A stretch of DNA of 45,328 nucleotides from the NCBI GenBank assembly GCA_900550865.1, contig URTM01000022.1, positions 1 to 45,328 of the forward strand. The letters are read 5' to 3'. This DNA comes from an uncultured Dorea sp. Lineage in GTDB: Bacteria > Bacillota > Clostridia > Lachnospirales > Lachnospiraceae. Each line of letters starts with the position of its first letter. Positions within the stretch are counted from its first letter, which is position 1. The notes under the pieces were generated by a model that saw only the letters and a list, made by a program, of their open reading frames with translations, did not search any database and was not told the origin of the DNA. This document shows, in pieces, positions 1 through 7,457 of the stretch. Made by a program: the position numbers and the translations under genes.

Positions 1-210
1 GGATTCCTCACAAGGGCAAAAATAAGGGAAAATACATATCATTTCACTATCTAAGGGGCTGGAAAGCCTATAAAATAAGGAAAGTTCAGGAAATCTCTCC
101 ACAAATTCCGATTTACACATTTCTTTTCCATATATAATAGCACAAATATTTATATTCACAAATCATCTTGAAAATGCTGGGCACAGTAATTGCAACATTA
201 ATAAAAATAG

Positions 211-318
211 GTTGCCATCAGTATATTATCAGAACCAGAGTTCAATGAAGAATTGGAAAAAGGATATGTGGATATGCAGGCAGGATGGACAAAAATGGTG
301 TCAATCAAGAAAAAGTGA
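211..318 (+). pseudogene. Remnant of a RelB/DinJ-type antitoxin gene (C-terminal part)
   Basis: Reading in one frame from 211 gives a 35-residue open stretch ending in TGA at 316-318. Its core EFNEELEKGYVDMQAG resembles the C-terminal segment of RelB/DinJ-family type II antitoxins (typically a D-x-EFN-x-ELEKGY-x-D pattern). A stop codon lies just before it, no start codon or RBS fits, and no N-terminal ribbon-helix-helix part or toxin gene is visible. I read it as a decayed fragment. The rest of 1-380 is AT-rich and I see no other gene in it. The family assignment rests on a short motif remembered from the family, so it is tentative. Confidence 0.4.
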
Positions 319-383
319 TAATTATAAGGAAGAAAAGTGTTGCCAACCCCGTAAAATCAAGGTTTGAAAAAAATCTCAAAAAA

Positions 384-410
384 TTAGCACTCACCTCTTG
401 ACAGTGCTAA
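384..410 (+). promoter_or_regulatory. CIRCE operator (HrcA binding site) of clpB
   Basis: TTAGCACTC, nine spacer bases, then CAGTGCTAA. This is the CIRCE consensus (TTAGCACTC-N9-GAGTGCTAA) with a single mismatch at the first base of the right arm. It overlaps the -35 box at 398-403, so bound HrcA repressor would block RNA polymerase. It implies heat-shock control of clpB and the downstream dinB. Confidence 0.9.
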
Positions 411-426
411 TAAAACGATGTATTGT
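398..426 (+). promoter_or_regulatory. Sigma-A type promoter of clpB
   Basis: TTGACA at 398-403, a 17-base spacer and TATTGT at 421-426. The -35 box lies within the CIRCE element. Transcription would begin near 433, which puts the first in-frame ATG of the long ORF (398) inside the promoter and supports 467 as the true start. Confidence 0.75.
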
Positions 427-466
427 TATATTGCAAATAGAACAAGAGCAAAAGGAGGTTGTCACT

Positions 467-3061
467 ATGAATATAAATAAATTCACACAGAAATCATTAC
501 AGGCTGTACAGAACTGTGAACGCATTGCAATGGATTATGGCAACCAGGAGATTGCACAGGAACATTTATTATATGCGTTACTGACAGAGGATGACAGCCT
601 GATCGCAAAATTAATGGAGAAGATGGGACTCGATAAGAATCTCATTATCAACAGAGTAGAAGAAGCTATTCAGAAACGTCCGAAAGTCCAGGGTGGACAG
701 CAGTACGTCGGACAGGATCTGAACAATGCACTGGTACACGGTGAAGATGAAGCCAAAGCAATGGGAGATGAATATGTATCGGTAGAACATCTCTTCCTTT
801 CTATTATGAAATATGCAGGCAAAGAAGTAAAAGCAATTTTCCGTGAGATGGGCATTTCAAGAGAGGGATTCTTACAGGCACTTTCAACCGTCAGAGGAAA
901 TCAGAAAGTGACCAGCGATAACCCGGAAGATACCTATGATACATTGAACAAATACGGTACCGACCTGGTAGAAAGAGCAAGAGAACAGAAGATGGATCCG
1001 GTGATCGGACGTGATTCCGAGATCCGTAATGTAGTCCGGATTCTTTCCCGTAAAACGAAGAACAACCCGGTTCTGATCGGTGAACCTGGTGTAGGTAAGA
1101 CGGCAGTTGTCGAAGGTCTTGCACAGCGTATTGTACGAGGGGATGTACCGGAAGGACTGAAAGAGAAGACAATCTTCTCACTGGATATGGGGGCACTGGT
1201 AGCCGGTGCGAAATACCGTGGTGAATTCGAGGAACGTCTGAAAGCAGTACTGGAAGAAGTCAAGAACAGTGACGGAAGAATCATCCTATTCATCGATGAA
1301 TTGCATACCATCGTCGGAGCCGGTAAGACGGACGGAGCCATGGATGCCGGAAATATGTTAAAACCTATGCTGGCAAGAGGTGAACTCCACTGTATCGGTG
1401 CAACGACACTGGATGAATATCGTCAGTATATTGAAAAGGACGCCGCACTTGAGAGACGTTTCCAGCCGGTTATGGTAGAAGAACCTACCGTAGAAGATAC
1501 GATTTCTATCCTTCGTGGACTGAAAGAACGTTATGAAGTATTCCATGGTGTGAAGATCACAGATGGTGCGCTGGTAGCAGCCGCAACATTATCTGACCGT
1601 TACATTTCCGACCGTTTCCTTCCAGATAAGGCTATCGACCTTGTAGATGAGGCGTGTGCACTGGTTAAGACGGAACTGGATTCCATGCCGGCAGAGATGG
1701 ATGAGCTGAACCGTAAGATCATGCAGATGGAGATTGAAGAGACGGCACTTAAGAAAGAAGACGACCGGTTAAGCAAAGAACGTCTGGAACACTTGCAGCA
1801 GGAACTGGCAGAATTAAGAGAAGAATTCGCCGGAAAGAAAGCACAGTGGGACAATGAAAAAGTCGGTGTCGAACGTGTACAGAAACTGCGTGAAGAGATC
1901 GAGCAGGTCAATAAAGACATCGAAAGAGCACAGCATTCCTATGATCTGGAGAAGGCAGCAGAACTTCAGTATGGCAGACTGCCACAGCTTCAGAAGCAGT
2001 TAGAGGAAGAAGAGGCCAAAGTAAAAGACGAAGATCTTTCCCTTGTACATGAAAGTGTCAATGACGAAGAGATCGGAAGAATCGTATCCCGCTGGACAGG
2101 AATCCCGGTTGCCAAGTTAAATGAAAGTGAACGAAGCAAGACCTTACACTTAGGTGACGAACTGCATAAGAGAGTCATCGGTCAGGATGAAGCAGTAGAA
2201 CTGGTAACAGAAGCCATCATCCGTTCCAAAGCAGGAATCAAAGACCCGACCAAACCAATCGGTTCCTTCCTGTTCCTTGGACCTACCGGTGTAGGTAAGA
2301 CAGAACTTGCCAAAGCACTGGCAGAGAATCTGTTTGACGATGAGAATAACATGGTGCGTATCGATATGAGTGAGTACATGGAGAAATACTCCGTGTCCCG
2401 TCTGATCGGAGCGCCTCCGGGATATGTCGGATACGATGAAGGCGGACAGCTTACTGAGGCAGTCAGAAGAAGACCTTATTCGGTTGTACTGTTCGATGAG
2501 GTAGAAAAGGCACATCCGGATGTATTCAATATCTTATTACAGGTACTGGATGACGGACGTATCACCGATTCACAGGGACGTACCGTAGACTTTAAGAATA
2601 CGATCCTGATCATGACATCCAATATCGGATCCCAGTATCTGCTGGACGGCATGGATGAAAATGGCAACATCAGCCAGGAGAGCCAGAATGCGGTAATGGA
2701 AGACTTAAGAGCACATTTCAGACCGGAATTCCTGAACCGTCTGGATGAGACAATCATGTTCAAACCATTGACGAAAGATAACATTTATGACATTATTGAC
2801 TTATTAGTAGCTGATGTCAACAAACGTCTGGCTGATCGTGAGATTTCTATCTTCCTGACCGAAGATGCGAAGAAATATGTCGTAGACGGAGGATATGATC
2901 CGAACTATGGTGCAAGACCACTGAAGAGATTCCTTCAGAAACACGTCGATACACTGGCAGCAAAACTGATGCTGCAGGGCGATGTAGGCGCACAGGATAC
3001 GATCATCATAGACGTAGAAGACGGTAAGCTTGTGGCAAGGAGTCAGAGCGTGTGCGAATAA
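467..3061 (+). CDS. clpB: ATP-dependent chaperone ClpB
   Basis: This is an 864-residue Hsp100 disaggregase that works with DnaK to pull proteins out of aggregates in the cytosol. In order it shows an N-terminal Clp repeat domain (about residues 1-145), a first AAA+ module with Walker A GEPGVGKT near residue 205 and Walker B FIDELH, a charged heptad-rich middle coiled-coil domain (about 410-525) that distinguishes ClpB from ClpA/ClpC, a second AAA+ module with GPTGVGKT near 605, and the C-terminal D2-small domain. Length is normal for the family. The start at 467 is chosen because AAAGGAGG lies at 451-458, eight bases before the ATG; the upstream in-frame ATG (398) sits in the promoter. CIRCE indicates HrcA repression. 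The 3' end overlaps dinB by 10 bases. Confidence 0.97.
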   Translation: MNINKFTQKSLQAVQNCERIAMDYGNQEIAQEHLLYALLTEDDSLIAKLMEKMGLDKNLIINRVEEAIQKRPKVQGGQQYVGQDLNNALVHGEDEAKAMGDEYVSVEHLFLSIMKYAGKEVKAIFREMGISREGFLQALSTVRGNQKVTSDNPEDTYDTLNKYGTDLVERAREQKMDPVIGRDSEIRNVVRILSRKTKNNPVLIGEPGVGKTAVVEGLAQRIVRGDVPEGLKEKTIFSLDMGALVAGAKYRGEFEERLKAVLEEVKNSDGRIILFIDELHTIVGAGKTDGAMDAGNMLKPMLARGELHCIGATTLDEYRQYIEKDAALERRFQPVMVEEPTVEDTISILRGLKERYEVFHGVKITDGALVAAATLSDRYISDRFLPDKAIDLVDEACALVKTELDSMPAEMDELNRKIMQMEIEETALKKEDDRLSKERLEHLQQELAELREEFAGKKAQWDNEKVGVERVQKLREEIEQVNKDIERAQHSYDLEKAAELQYGRLPQLQKQLEEEEAKVKDEDLSLVHESVNDEEIGRIVSRWTGIPVAKLNESERSKTLHLGDELHKRVIGQDEAVELVTEAIIRSKAGIKDPTKPIGSFLFLGPTGVGKTELAKALAENLFDDENNMVRIDMSEYMEKYSVSRLIGAPPGYVGYDEGGQLTEAVRRRPYSVVLFDEVEKAHPDVFNILLQVLDDGRITDSQGRTVDFKNTILIMTSNIGSQYLLDGMDENGNISQESQNAVMEDLRAHFRPEFLNRLDETIMFKPLTKDNIYDIIDLLVADVNKRLADREISIFLTEDAKKYVVDGGYDPNYGARPLKRFLQKHVDTLAAKLMLQGDVGAQDTIIIDVEDGKLVARSQSVCE

Positions 3062-4239
3062 TATTTCACATAGATGTCAATTCAGCTTATCTTAGCTGGA
3101 CAGCAGTAGAACAATTGAAAAACGGAGCAAAAGTGGATATCCGGACGATACCGGCGATCATTGGCGGTGACCAGAAGTCCCGCCACGGTATCGTACTGGC
3201 CAAATCCATTTTGGCAAAAAAATATGGCATTCGTACGGGGGAACCTGTTGCGAATGCCTTTCGTAAGTGTCCGAATCTTAAGACTTATCCGCCGGATCAC
3301 CAGATGTATCACGAATACAGCCGGAAACTGATGGAATTCTTACGTACCTACACGACACATATAGAACAAGTCAGTGTGGATGAATGCTATATGGATTTCA
3401 CAGAGATTGCGGACCGGTTCAAATCTCCTGTGGTAGGTGCGAATGAAATCAAGGATGAGGTGTATAAAAGGTTCGGATTCACGGTGAATGTGGGGATATC
3501 TTCCAGAAAAGTCCTGGCAAAGATGGCATCCGACTTTGAAAAACCGAATAAAGTGCATACACTGTTCCCGGAAGAAGTTCCGGTGAAAATGTGGCCGTTG
3601 CCGATCGGCGAACTTTTCATGGCTGGCCGTTCGAGTGTAGAGACAATGAAGAAGCTGGAGATCTATACGATTGGAGATCTGGCGAATACAGATCCGGCGA
3701 TTCTGGAATTACATCTGAAAAGCCATGGAAGAAAGTTATGGGAATTTGCCAATGGGCTCGATGATTCGGAAGTAGAAAGCGTCCGGGCAGAAGCAAAAGG
3801 AGTCGGTAATTCTACGACACTGCCAAAAGATCTGACAACAGAGGAAGAGGCATTGCCGGTGTTAAAAGATCTGGCTGCAAGCGTGGGACGACGATTGCGA
3901 AAAGCCGGGCAGAAAGCCGGGATGGTAAGCGTGGAGATTAAGTATCACACTTTTAATCAAGTGTCCCATCAGATGAAGATGGAGAAAGCGTCGAACCAGG
4001 ATCAGGATATTTACCGGAGCGCTATTGAATTATTCCGTGAACTGTGGAACGGAGAACCTATCAGACTTCTTGGAATCCGGACGTCTAAATTATCGGAAGA
4101 AAGCGAACCGGAGCAGTTGAGTCTGTTCGATATGAAGTTCGAGTCCGAAGAAACGAGGAAGAAAAAGAAGAATCTGAAAGAGGCGTTGAAGAAATTAGAA
4201 GGAAAATATGGGGACGGGATTGTGAAAAAAGGATGGTAA
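3052..4239 (+). CDS. dinB: Y-family DNA polymerase (DinB / Pol IV-like)
   Basis: This 395-residue translesion DNA polymerase copies past damaged template bases at low fidelity. The palm has catalytic Asp8 in HIDVNSAY and the acidic pair Asp110-Glu111 in SVDECYMDF. A helix-hairpin-helix thumb region follows (around 200-235), then a little-finger domain. QLSLF at residues 355-359 fits the sliding-clamp binding consensus, and a lysine-rich tail closes the protein. Translation starts at a GTG that overlaps the clpB stop by 10 bases; AAGGAG lies about nine bases upstream, so it is probably coupled to clpB. That would place an error-prone polymerase under HrcA heat-shock control, which is an inference from the overlap. 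No U-rich terminator follows; there is only a small GTAACA/TGTTAC hairpin at its 3' end. Confidence 0.92.
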   Translation: MRIIFHIDVNSAYLSWTAVEQLKNGAKVDIRTIPAIIGGDQKSRHGIVLAKSILAKKYGIRTGEPVANAFRKCPNLKTYPPDHQMYHEYSRKLMEFLRTYTTHIEQVSVDECYMDFTEIADRFKSPVVGANEIKDEVYKRFGFTVNVGISSRKVLAKMASDFEKPNKVHTLFPEEVPVKMWPLPIGELFMAGRSSVETMKKLEIYTIGDLANTDPAILELHLKSHGRKLWEFANGLDDSEVESVRAEAKGVGNSTTLPKDLTTEEEALPVLKDLAASVGRRLRKAGQKAGMVSVEIKYHTFNQVSHQMKMEKASNQDQDIYRSAIELFRELWNGEPIRLLGIRTSKLSEESEPEQLSLFDMKFESEETRKKKKNLKEALKKLEGKYGDGIVKKGW

Positions 4240-4308
4240 CAATCTGTTACGTCATTAAAAGTGTGTCCATAAAGCGAAAATACGTCCTTAAAAATGTTGA
4301 AATATGAC

Positions 4309-4332
4309 ATACAAGATAGAATACAAGATAGA
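4309..4332 (+). repeat. 12-bp tandem duplication upstream of the yitT-like promoter
   Basis: ATACAAGATAGA occurs twice head-to-tail with no gap, ending 14 bases before the -35 box of the next gene. It may be slippage or a pair of protein contact sites; nothing else indicates a function. Confidence 0.7.
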
Positions 4333-4346
4333 GTAAAGGAAAATCC

Positions 4347-4375
4347 TTGACAACCATAATAAAATTTGTTATAGT
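4347..4375 (+). promoter_or_regulatory. Promoter of the YitT-family gene
   Basis: TTGACA (4347-4352), a 17-base spacer and TATAGT (4370-4375). This is a near-consensus vegetative promoter with expected transcription start near 4382. Confidence 0.8.
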
Positions 4376-4387
4376 TATGAACATAAG

Positions 4388-4432
4388 AGCAGTTGCGAAT
4401 TATATTTACATATAATTTGTGGCTGCTTTTTT
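4388..4432 (+). terminator. Leader terminator-like hairpin (candidate attenuator or small RNA end)
   Basis: Arms 4388-4403 and 4412-4427 pair over 16 positions (four of them G-U pairs), extendable by two pairs, and are followed at once by six T residues (4427-4432). The hairpin starts about six bases after the predicted transcription start, so RNA from the promoter at 4347 could end after roughly 50 bases, before reaching the RBS at 4478. This looks like attenuation of the gene at 4491, or production of a very short RNA. No antiterminator partner is obvious. Confidence 0.6.
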
Positions 4433-4490
4433 GTGTTGTTATGAGATGTAAGTCCGCAGAAAGTATAAAATAAATCTAGGAGGAATGGAA

Positions 4491-5366
4491 ATGAAAAATG
4501 TAAATTGGAAAGAATTATTCATTGATATTATCATTGATATCGTAGCAGGTATGATCATTGCAGTTGGTATTTACAACTTTGCGCTGAATGCAGATTTCCC
4601 GGTAGCTGGATTTTCCGGTATCGCGATCATTCTGTATCACTTATTCGGACTGCCGGTCGGTGCAGGAACCATCATCTTGAATGTACCTGTTGCAATCTTC
4701 TGTTATAAATTTTTGGGAAAAGAATTTTTCTTAAAGTCCATGAAATCGATGATTATTTCATCATTACTGATGGACTACGTAGCACCGCTGTTCCCGGTCT
4801 ATGACGGAAGCAGATTTTTAGCAGCTCTGTGTATGGGCGTGTTATGCGGAATCGGCTATGCGATGATCTTCATGAGAGGTTCTTCAACAGGCGGACAGGA
4901 TTTCATCAGCGTGGCGATCAAGAAAGTAAAACCACATATTACGCTTGGAATTATTACATTTGTCCTTGATATCTGCACGATCATCCTCGGAACAGCACTG
5001 GTATTCAAGGATATAGACGGCCTGATCTATGGTGTTATCGTTACTTATCTGATGGCAATGGTAATGGACAGAATCATGTATGGTATCGATGAAGGAAAGA
5101 TGACCTTGATCGTAACTGAAAAAGGTGCTGAGATCGCGGAAAAGATTGACACATACTCAGGAAGAGGATCTACAATATTAAAAGGAATCGGAAGCTATTC
5201 CAAGAAAGACAAAGATGTCGTAATGTGCGCCTGCAATAACAAGCAGATGTACACCATTAAGAAGATGGTACATACCATTGATCCGAAAGCATTCACTATC
5301 ATTGTAGAATCGAACGAAGTAGTAGGAGAAGGATTCAAGGAAGAACTTCCGGATATTGAACTGTAA
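4491..5366 (+). CDS. YitT-family membrane protein (DUF161 + DUF2179)
   Basis: A 291-residue integral membrane protein. The N-terminal half carries five to six hydrophobic segments (about residues 12-200) with the glycine-rich motifs usual in the family (AGFSGIAII and GSSTGGQDFI). The C-terminal part (about 205-291) is a soluble ferredoxin-fold-like DUF2179 domain, with the family's GRGSTILKG and VVMCACNNKQ segments. The molecular function of the family is not established; transport has been suggested. The start at 4491 is chosen because AGGAGG at 4478-4483 lies seven bases upstream; an in-frame ATG at 4485 is only one base from the RBS. It appears monocistronic, with its own promoter, a leader hairpin and a strong terminator downstream. 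Confidence 0.88.
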   Translation: MKNVNWKELFIDIIIDIVAGMIIAVGIYNFALNADFPVAGFSGIAIILYHLFGLPVGAGTIILNVPVAIFCYKFLGKEFFLKSMKSMIISSLLMDYVAPLFPVYDGSRFLAALCMGVLCGIGYAMIFMRGSSTGGQDFISVAIKKVKPHITLGIITFVLDICTIILGTALVFKDIDGLIYGVIVTYLMAMVMDRIMYGIDEGKMTLIVTEKGAEIAEKIDTYSGRGSTILKGIGSYSKKDKDVVMCACNNKQMYTIKKMVHTIDPKAFTIIVESNEVVGEGFKEELPDIEL

Positions 5367-5373
5367 AATAAAG

Positions 5374-5411
5374 AAGTGTATGGTCAATTGTGAAAGACCA
5401 TACACTTTTTC
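5374..5411. terminator. Bidirectional intrinsic terminator
   Basis: AAGTGTATGGTC (5374-5385) pairs perfectly with GACCATACACTT (5396-5407) around a 10-base loop, and a T run follows on the plus strand. It ends the YitT-family gene. On the minus strand it lies immediately past the second in-frame stop (5411-5413) of the converging gene. Confidence 0.88.
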
Positions 5412-5509
5412 TATTTGTAATATCCTTCAGATACCAGAACCTGTTCATCCCAGGCTTCAGATACGAGAACTTGTTTGCTTGCAATCCTGCAAGTGGTATG
5501 TAAGCCGCT
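5411..5509 (-). other. In-frame 32-codon extension beyond the UGA, with a hairpin
   Basis: Downstream of the UGA the reading frame encodes SGLHTTC, then RIASK, then two related decapeptides (QVLVSEAWDE, QVLVSEGYYK), and stops at TAG (5411-5413). On the minus strand CTTGCA-GGAT-TGCAAG (plus coordinates 5478-5493) forms a six-pair stem with a GGAU loop. The stem begins 17 bases after the UGA. These distances fall within published bacterial SECIS constraints (apical loop 16-37 bases from the UGA, a G in the first two loop positions), though such small hairpins also arise by chance. Confidence 0.5.
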
Positions 5510-6172
5510 TCATCCACCGTTGGCATCTTTGTGAACTTGAAATTCTCCGGTGGAACTAAATTCTGCGCCACAGTAATTACAGATTACCACCTTTACTGTC
5601 TGATAGACTGCATCATGATGTACAGTTTTGTATACCGGTGGAACCCAGACTTTTGCAGGAGCAGAAGGTGTGGATGGTGTCGTAGAAGAACTGCTGCCAC
5701 TCTGGGAAGGTTGAGTAGATGAAGAAGAACTGCCGGATGAAGAACCAGAAGATGCCGGAGCACTTGTTGTATTCTGATTTTGTGATGGCTCGGATGCATC
5801 AGCAGTTTGTGTATCCTCCGAATTTTTATTTTGTGTGTTCTTATCTTCTGTATTGGAAGAATCAGAAGATTTATCGGGATCTTCTGAATTTGGTTTGTCT
5901 GTATATTCTTCTGCCTGAGAGGTGTCCTCTGTAACAAGAGGTGTCTTGCATATATTTTTGTCCGCTTTTTTAGAAGTCTTCTTTTTGACGTTATGTTCTA
6001 CCCCGGATTTGACGGAAAACGTGTCTGCTTCAAGGGAAAGATTCTTTTTTAATGAAGGCAGAAAGAGTCCGGACAGTGCAAAGCAAATGACGGTAAAAAG
6101 AATGGCCATTTGTTCTTTGCGATGTAATCCCGATTTAAAAATTAAGTTTTTTAATTTCTTGATAATAGTCAT
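5510..6172 (-). CDS. Membrane-anchored Ser/Thr-rich protein with a C-terminal CxxC...H segment; in-frame UGA
   Basis: As read to the first stop this is 220 residues. The start ATG at 6172 lies 10 bases after the stop of the upstream transporter gene. Residues 1-20 are basic. One hydrophobic helix (about 22-40) would anchor the protein with its C-terminus outside. A low-complexity spacer rich in S, T, D, N and Q follows (about 60-165). The end has a Tyr/Val-rich segment and a zinc-finger-like pattern, Cys198-x2-Cys201-x12-His214. Reading stops at UGA (5510-5512), but the same frame stays open for 32 codons to TAG at 5411-5413, which abuts the terminator. The added residues contain the repeated motif QVLVSEAWDE / QVLVSEGYYK, so the ancestral protein was probably 253 residues. 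I recognise no enzymatic function. It could be a nonsense-truncated gene, or the UGA could be recoded. Confidence 0.7.
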   Translation of the reverse strand: MTIIKKLKNLIFKSGLHRKEQMAILFTVICFALSGLFLPSLKKNLSLEADTFSVKSGVEHNVKKKTSKKADKNICKTPLVTEDTSQAEEYTDKPNSEDPDKSSDSSNTEDKNTQNKNSEDTQTADASEPSQNQNTTSAPASSGSSSGSSSSSTQPSQSGSSSSTTPSTPSAPAKVWVPPVYKTVHHDAVYQTVKVVICNYCGAEFSSTGEFQVHKDANGG

Positions 6173-6182
6173 AATCTTAATC

Positions 6183-7256
6183 TCACATAGTTTTATATAA
6201 AATTTTAATTCCAACAAAAGCTCCTGCAAACAATGCAATCATGAAAACCCATCCGGAGACAGAGAGGGAAGCTGCAGCAATGAAAAATGAACTGATATTA
6301 CAACCGCCTGCGATACAGATTCCATAGCCCATAAGGAGTCCACCAATGACAGATTTCTTTACTTGTTTGCCGGAACGGATTTTTTTAATACTGAACCGCT
6401 TACTGAATAATATGGAAATCAGTGATCCGATAAGGAGACCAATATTCCGGATGTTGCTTCCATATGCAGTTACCGGTGCGTGTTTCAAAGAGGAATAAGC
6501 GGTTCCTTGGAAAAGATTTTTGAAAAAATCTTCTATCCAGTAAAAGGCTCCGGAAACGGCCCATGGACTTTTTAAAACAAATATGTGAATACTGCTCAGT
6601 AAGCCAAGGCATATAGCACCTTTCAGATAATTTGTGCTTTCTGATGGTGCATGTCCTTTTTCCGCACGAAGTGCGATAACATAAAGAAGAATAATGATGA
6701 AAAGGTTTATGCTGATTCCGCCTGCCCATCCGAAATAATCCGGCAGAAAAACAGATGGAGCTTTTTTGATAAACGGAGCCCATAAAAGCTGATAATGTGT
6801 ACTTGCAAAGAAATATCCGGACATTACACAGATAAATGTAATAAGGTGAATCAGATACCCCTCACCGATCCGGATGAACATACCGGATGAACAACATCCT
6901 GCCAAAACCATGCCGATTCCAAAAATAAATGCTCCGAAGACCAAAGGTATACTGATCGCGGAAACACCCTGCATGTTATATGTATTGCCGTATAAAAATT
7001 TAAATGCAGAAGTACCAACAGATGCAAATAAAATTCCAATCAATATGGAACGAAACTGGTCAGTAGAATTCATGATGAAAGGGTCACTTGTGGCTGACAC
7101 AAAACAGAGATGTGAACGCTGTAAGATCCATCCAAAGCCCAATCCGAATATCCAGTACCAAAGCAGATCGTGAGCACCTGAAAATAATATAATTCCGGTT
7201 AATATGGCCAAAATGGATAGAAAAACCGCCCACTGCTTTTGCGATAGCTTTTTCAT
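6183..7256 (-). CDS. YeeE/YedE-family sulfur-compound transporter
   Basis: A 357-residue polytopic membrane protein of the YeeE/YedE family (PF04143-like, two internal halves). It is likely to import thiosulfate or a related sulfur species. About nine to ten hydrophobic segments are visible. The family's cysteine motifs are present: RSHLCF with SDPF near residue 50, GMVLAGCCSSG near 120, and GICIAGGCNISS near 325. The DPF-x3-STxxxR context looks closer to the thiosulfate branch (TsuA-like) than to the branch annotated as selenium transporters; this is judged by eye. The start at 7256 follows GAGGAG by a good distance; the longer in-frame start (7322) lacks one and would include the palindrome at 7280. 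No tusA gene lies beside it. It probably forms an operon with the gene at 6172. Confidence 0.85.
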   Translation of the reverse strand: MKKLSQKQWAVFLSILAILTGIILFSGAHDLLWYWIFGLGFGWILQRSHLCFVSATSDPFIMNSTDQFRSILIGILFASVGTSAFKFLYGNTYNMQGVSAISIPLVFGAFIFGIGMVLAGCCSSGMFIRIGEGYLIHLITFICVMSGYFFASTHYQLLWAPFIKKAPSVFLPDYFGWAGGISINLFIIILLYVIALRAEKGHAPSESTNYLKGAICLGLLSSIHIFVLKSPWAVSGAFYWIEDFFKNLFQGTAYSSLKHAPVTAYGSNIRNIGLLIGSLISILFSKRFSIKKIRSGKQVKKSVIGGLLMGYGICIAGGCNISSFFIAAASLSVSGWVFMIALFAGAFVGIKILYKTM

Positions 7257-7279
7257 GTTGTAATCTCCTCGAATATTAT

Positions 7280-7299
7280 AATTATTATCTATAATAATT
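7280..7299. promoter_or_regulatory. Perfect palindrome upstream of the YeeE/YedE gene (candidate operator)
   Basis: AATTATTAT-CT-ATAATAATT: nine-base arms around two bases, 24 bases before the transporter ATG on the minus strand. There is no T run, so a repressor site is likelier than a terminator. The regulator is unknown. Confidence 0.5.
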
Positions 7300-7457
7300 T
7301 CACAAAAAATAGAGAAAATCAATAGGAAGAATGAACGAATTGCATAGAAAATATCTATATATCTATCAAATATATTAATAATATTGATTAGGAAAAATAA
7401 GCATTCAATGATAAAGTGAAGGTAGTAAGAAATTATATAAAACCAGGAGGAAAAAAG

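Noticed and set aside
112..138. TTTACA and TATAAT as a promoter left of clpB
   Set aside because: The spacer is only 15 bases and no gene follows that it could drive.
398..466. N-terminal 23-residue extension of ClpB
   Set aside because: It overlaps the CIRCE element and promoter; the RBS fits the ATG at 467.
5335..5571. A 78-residue minus-strand ORF overlapping the UGA region
   Set aside because: It is in a different frame from the neighbouring gene, lacks an RBS and runs through the terminator stem; the frame of the upstream gene continues more sensibly.
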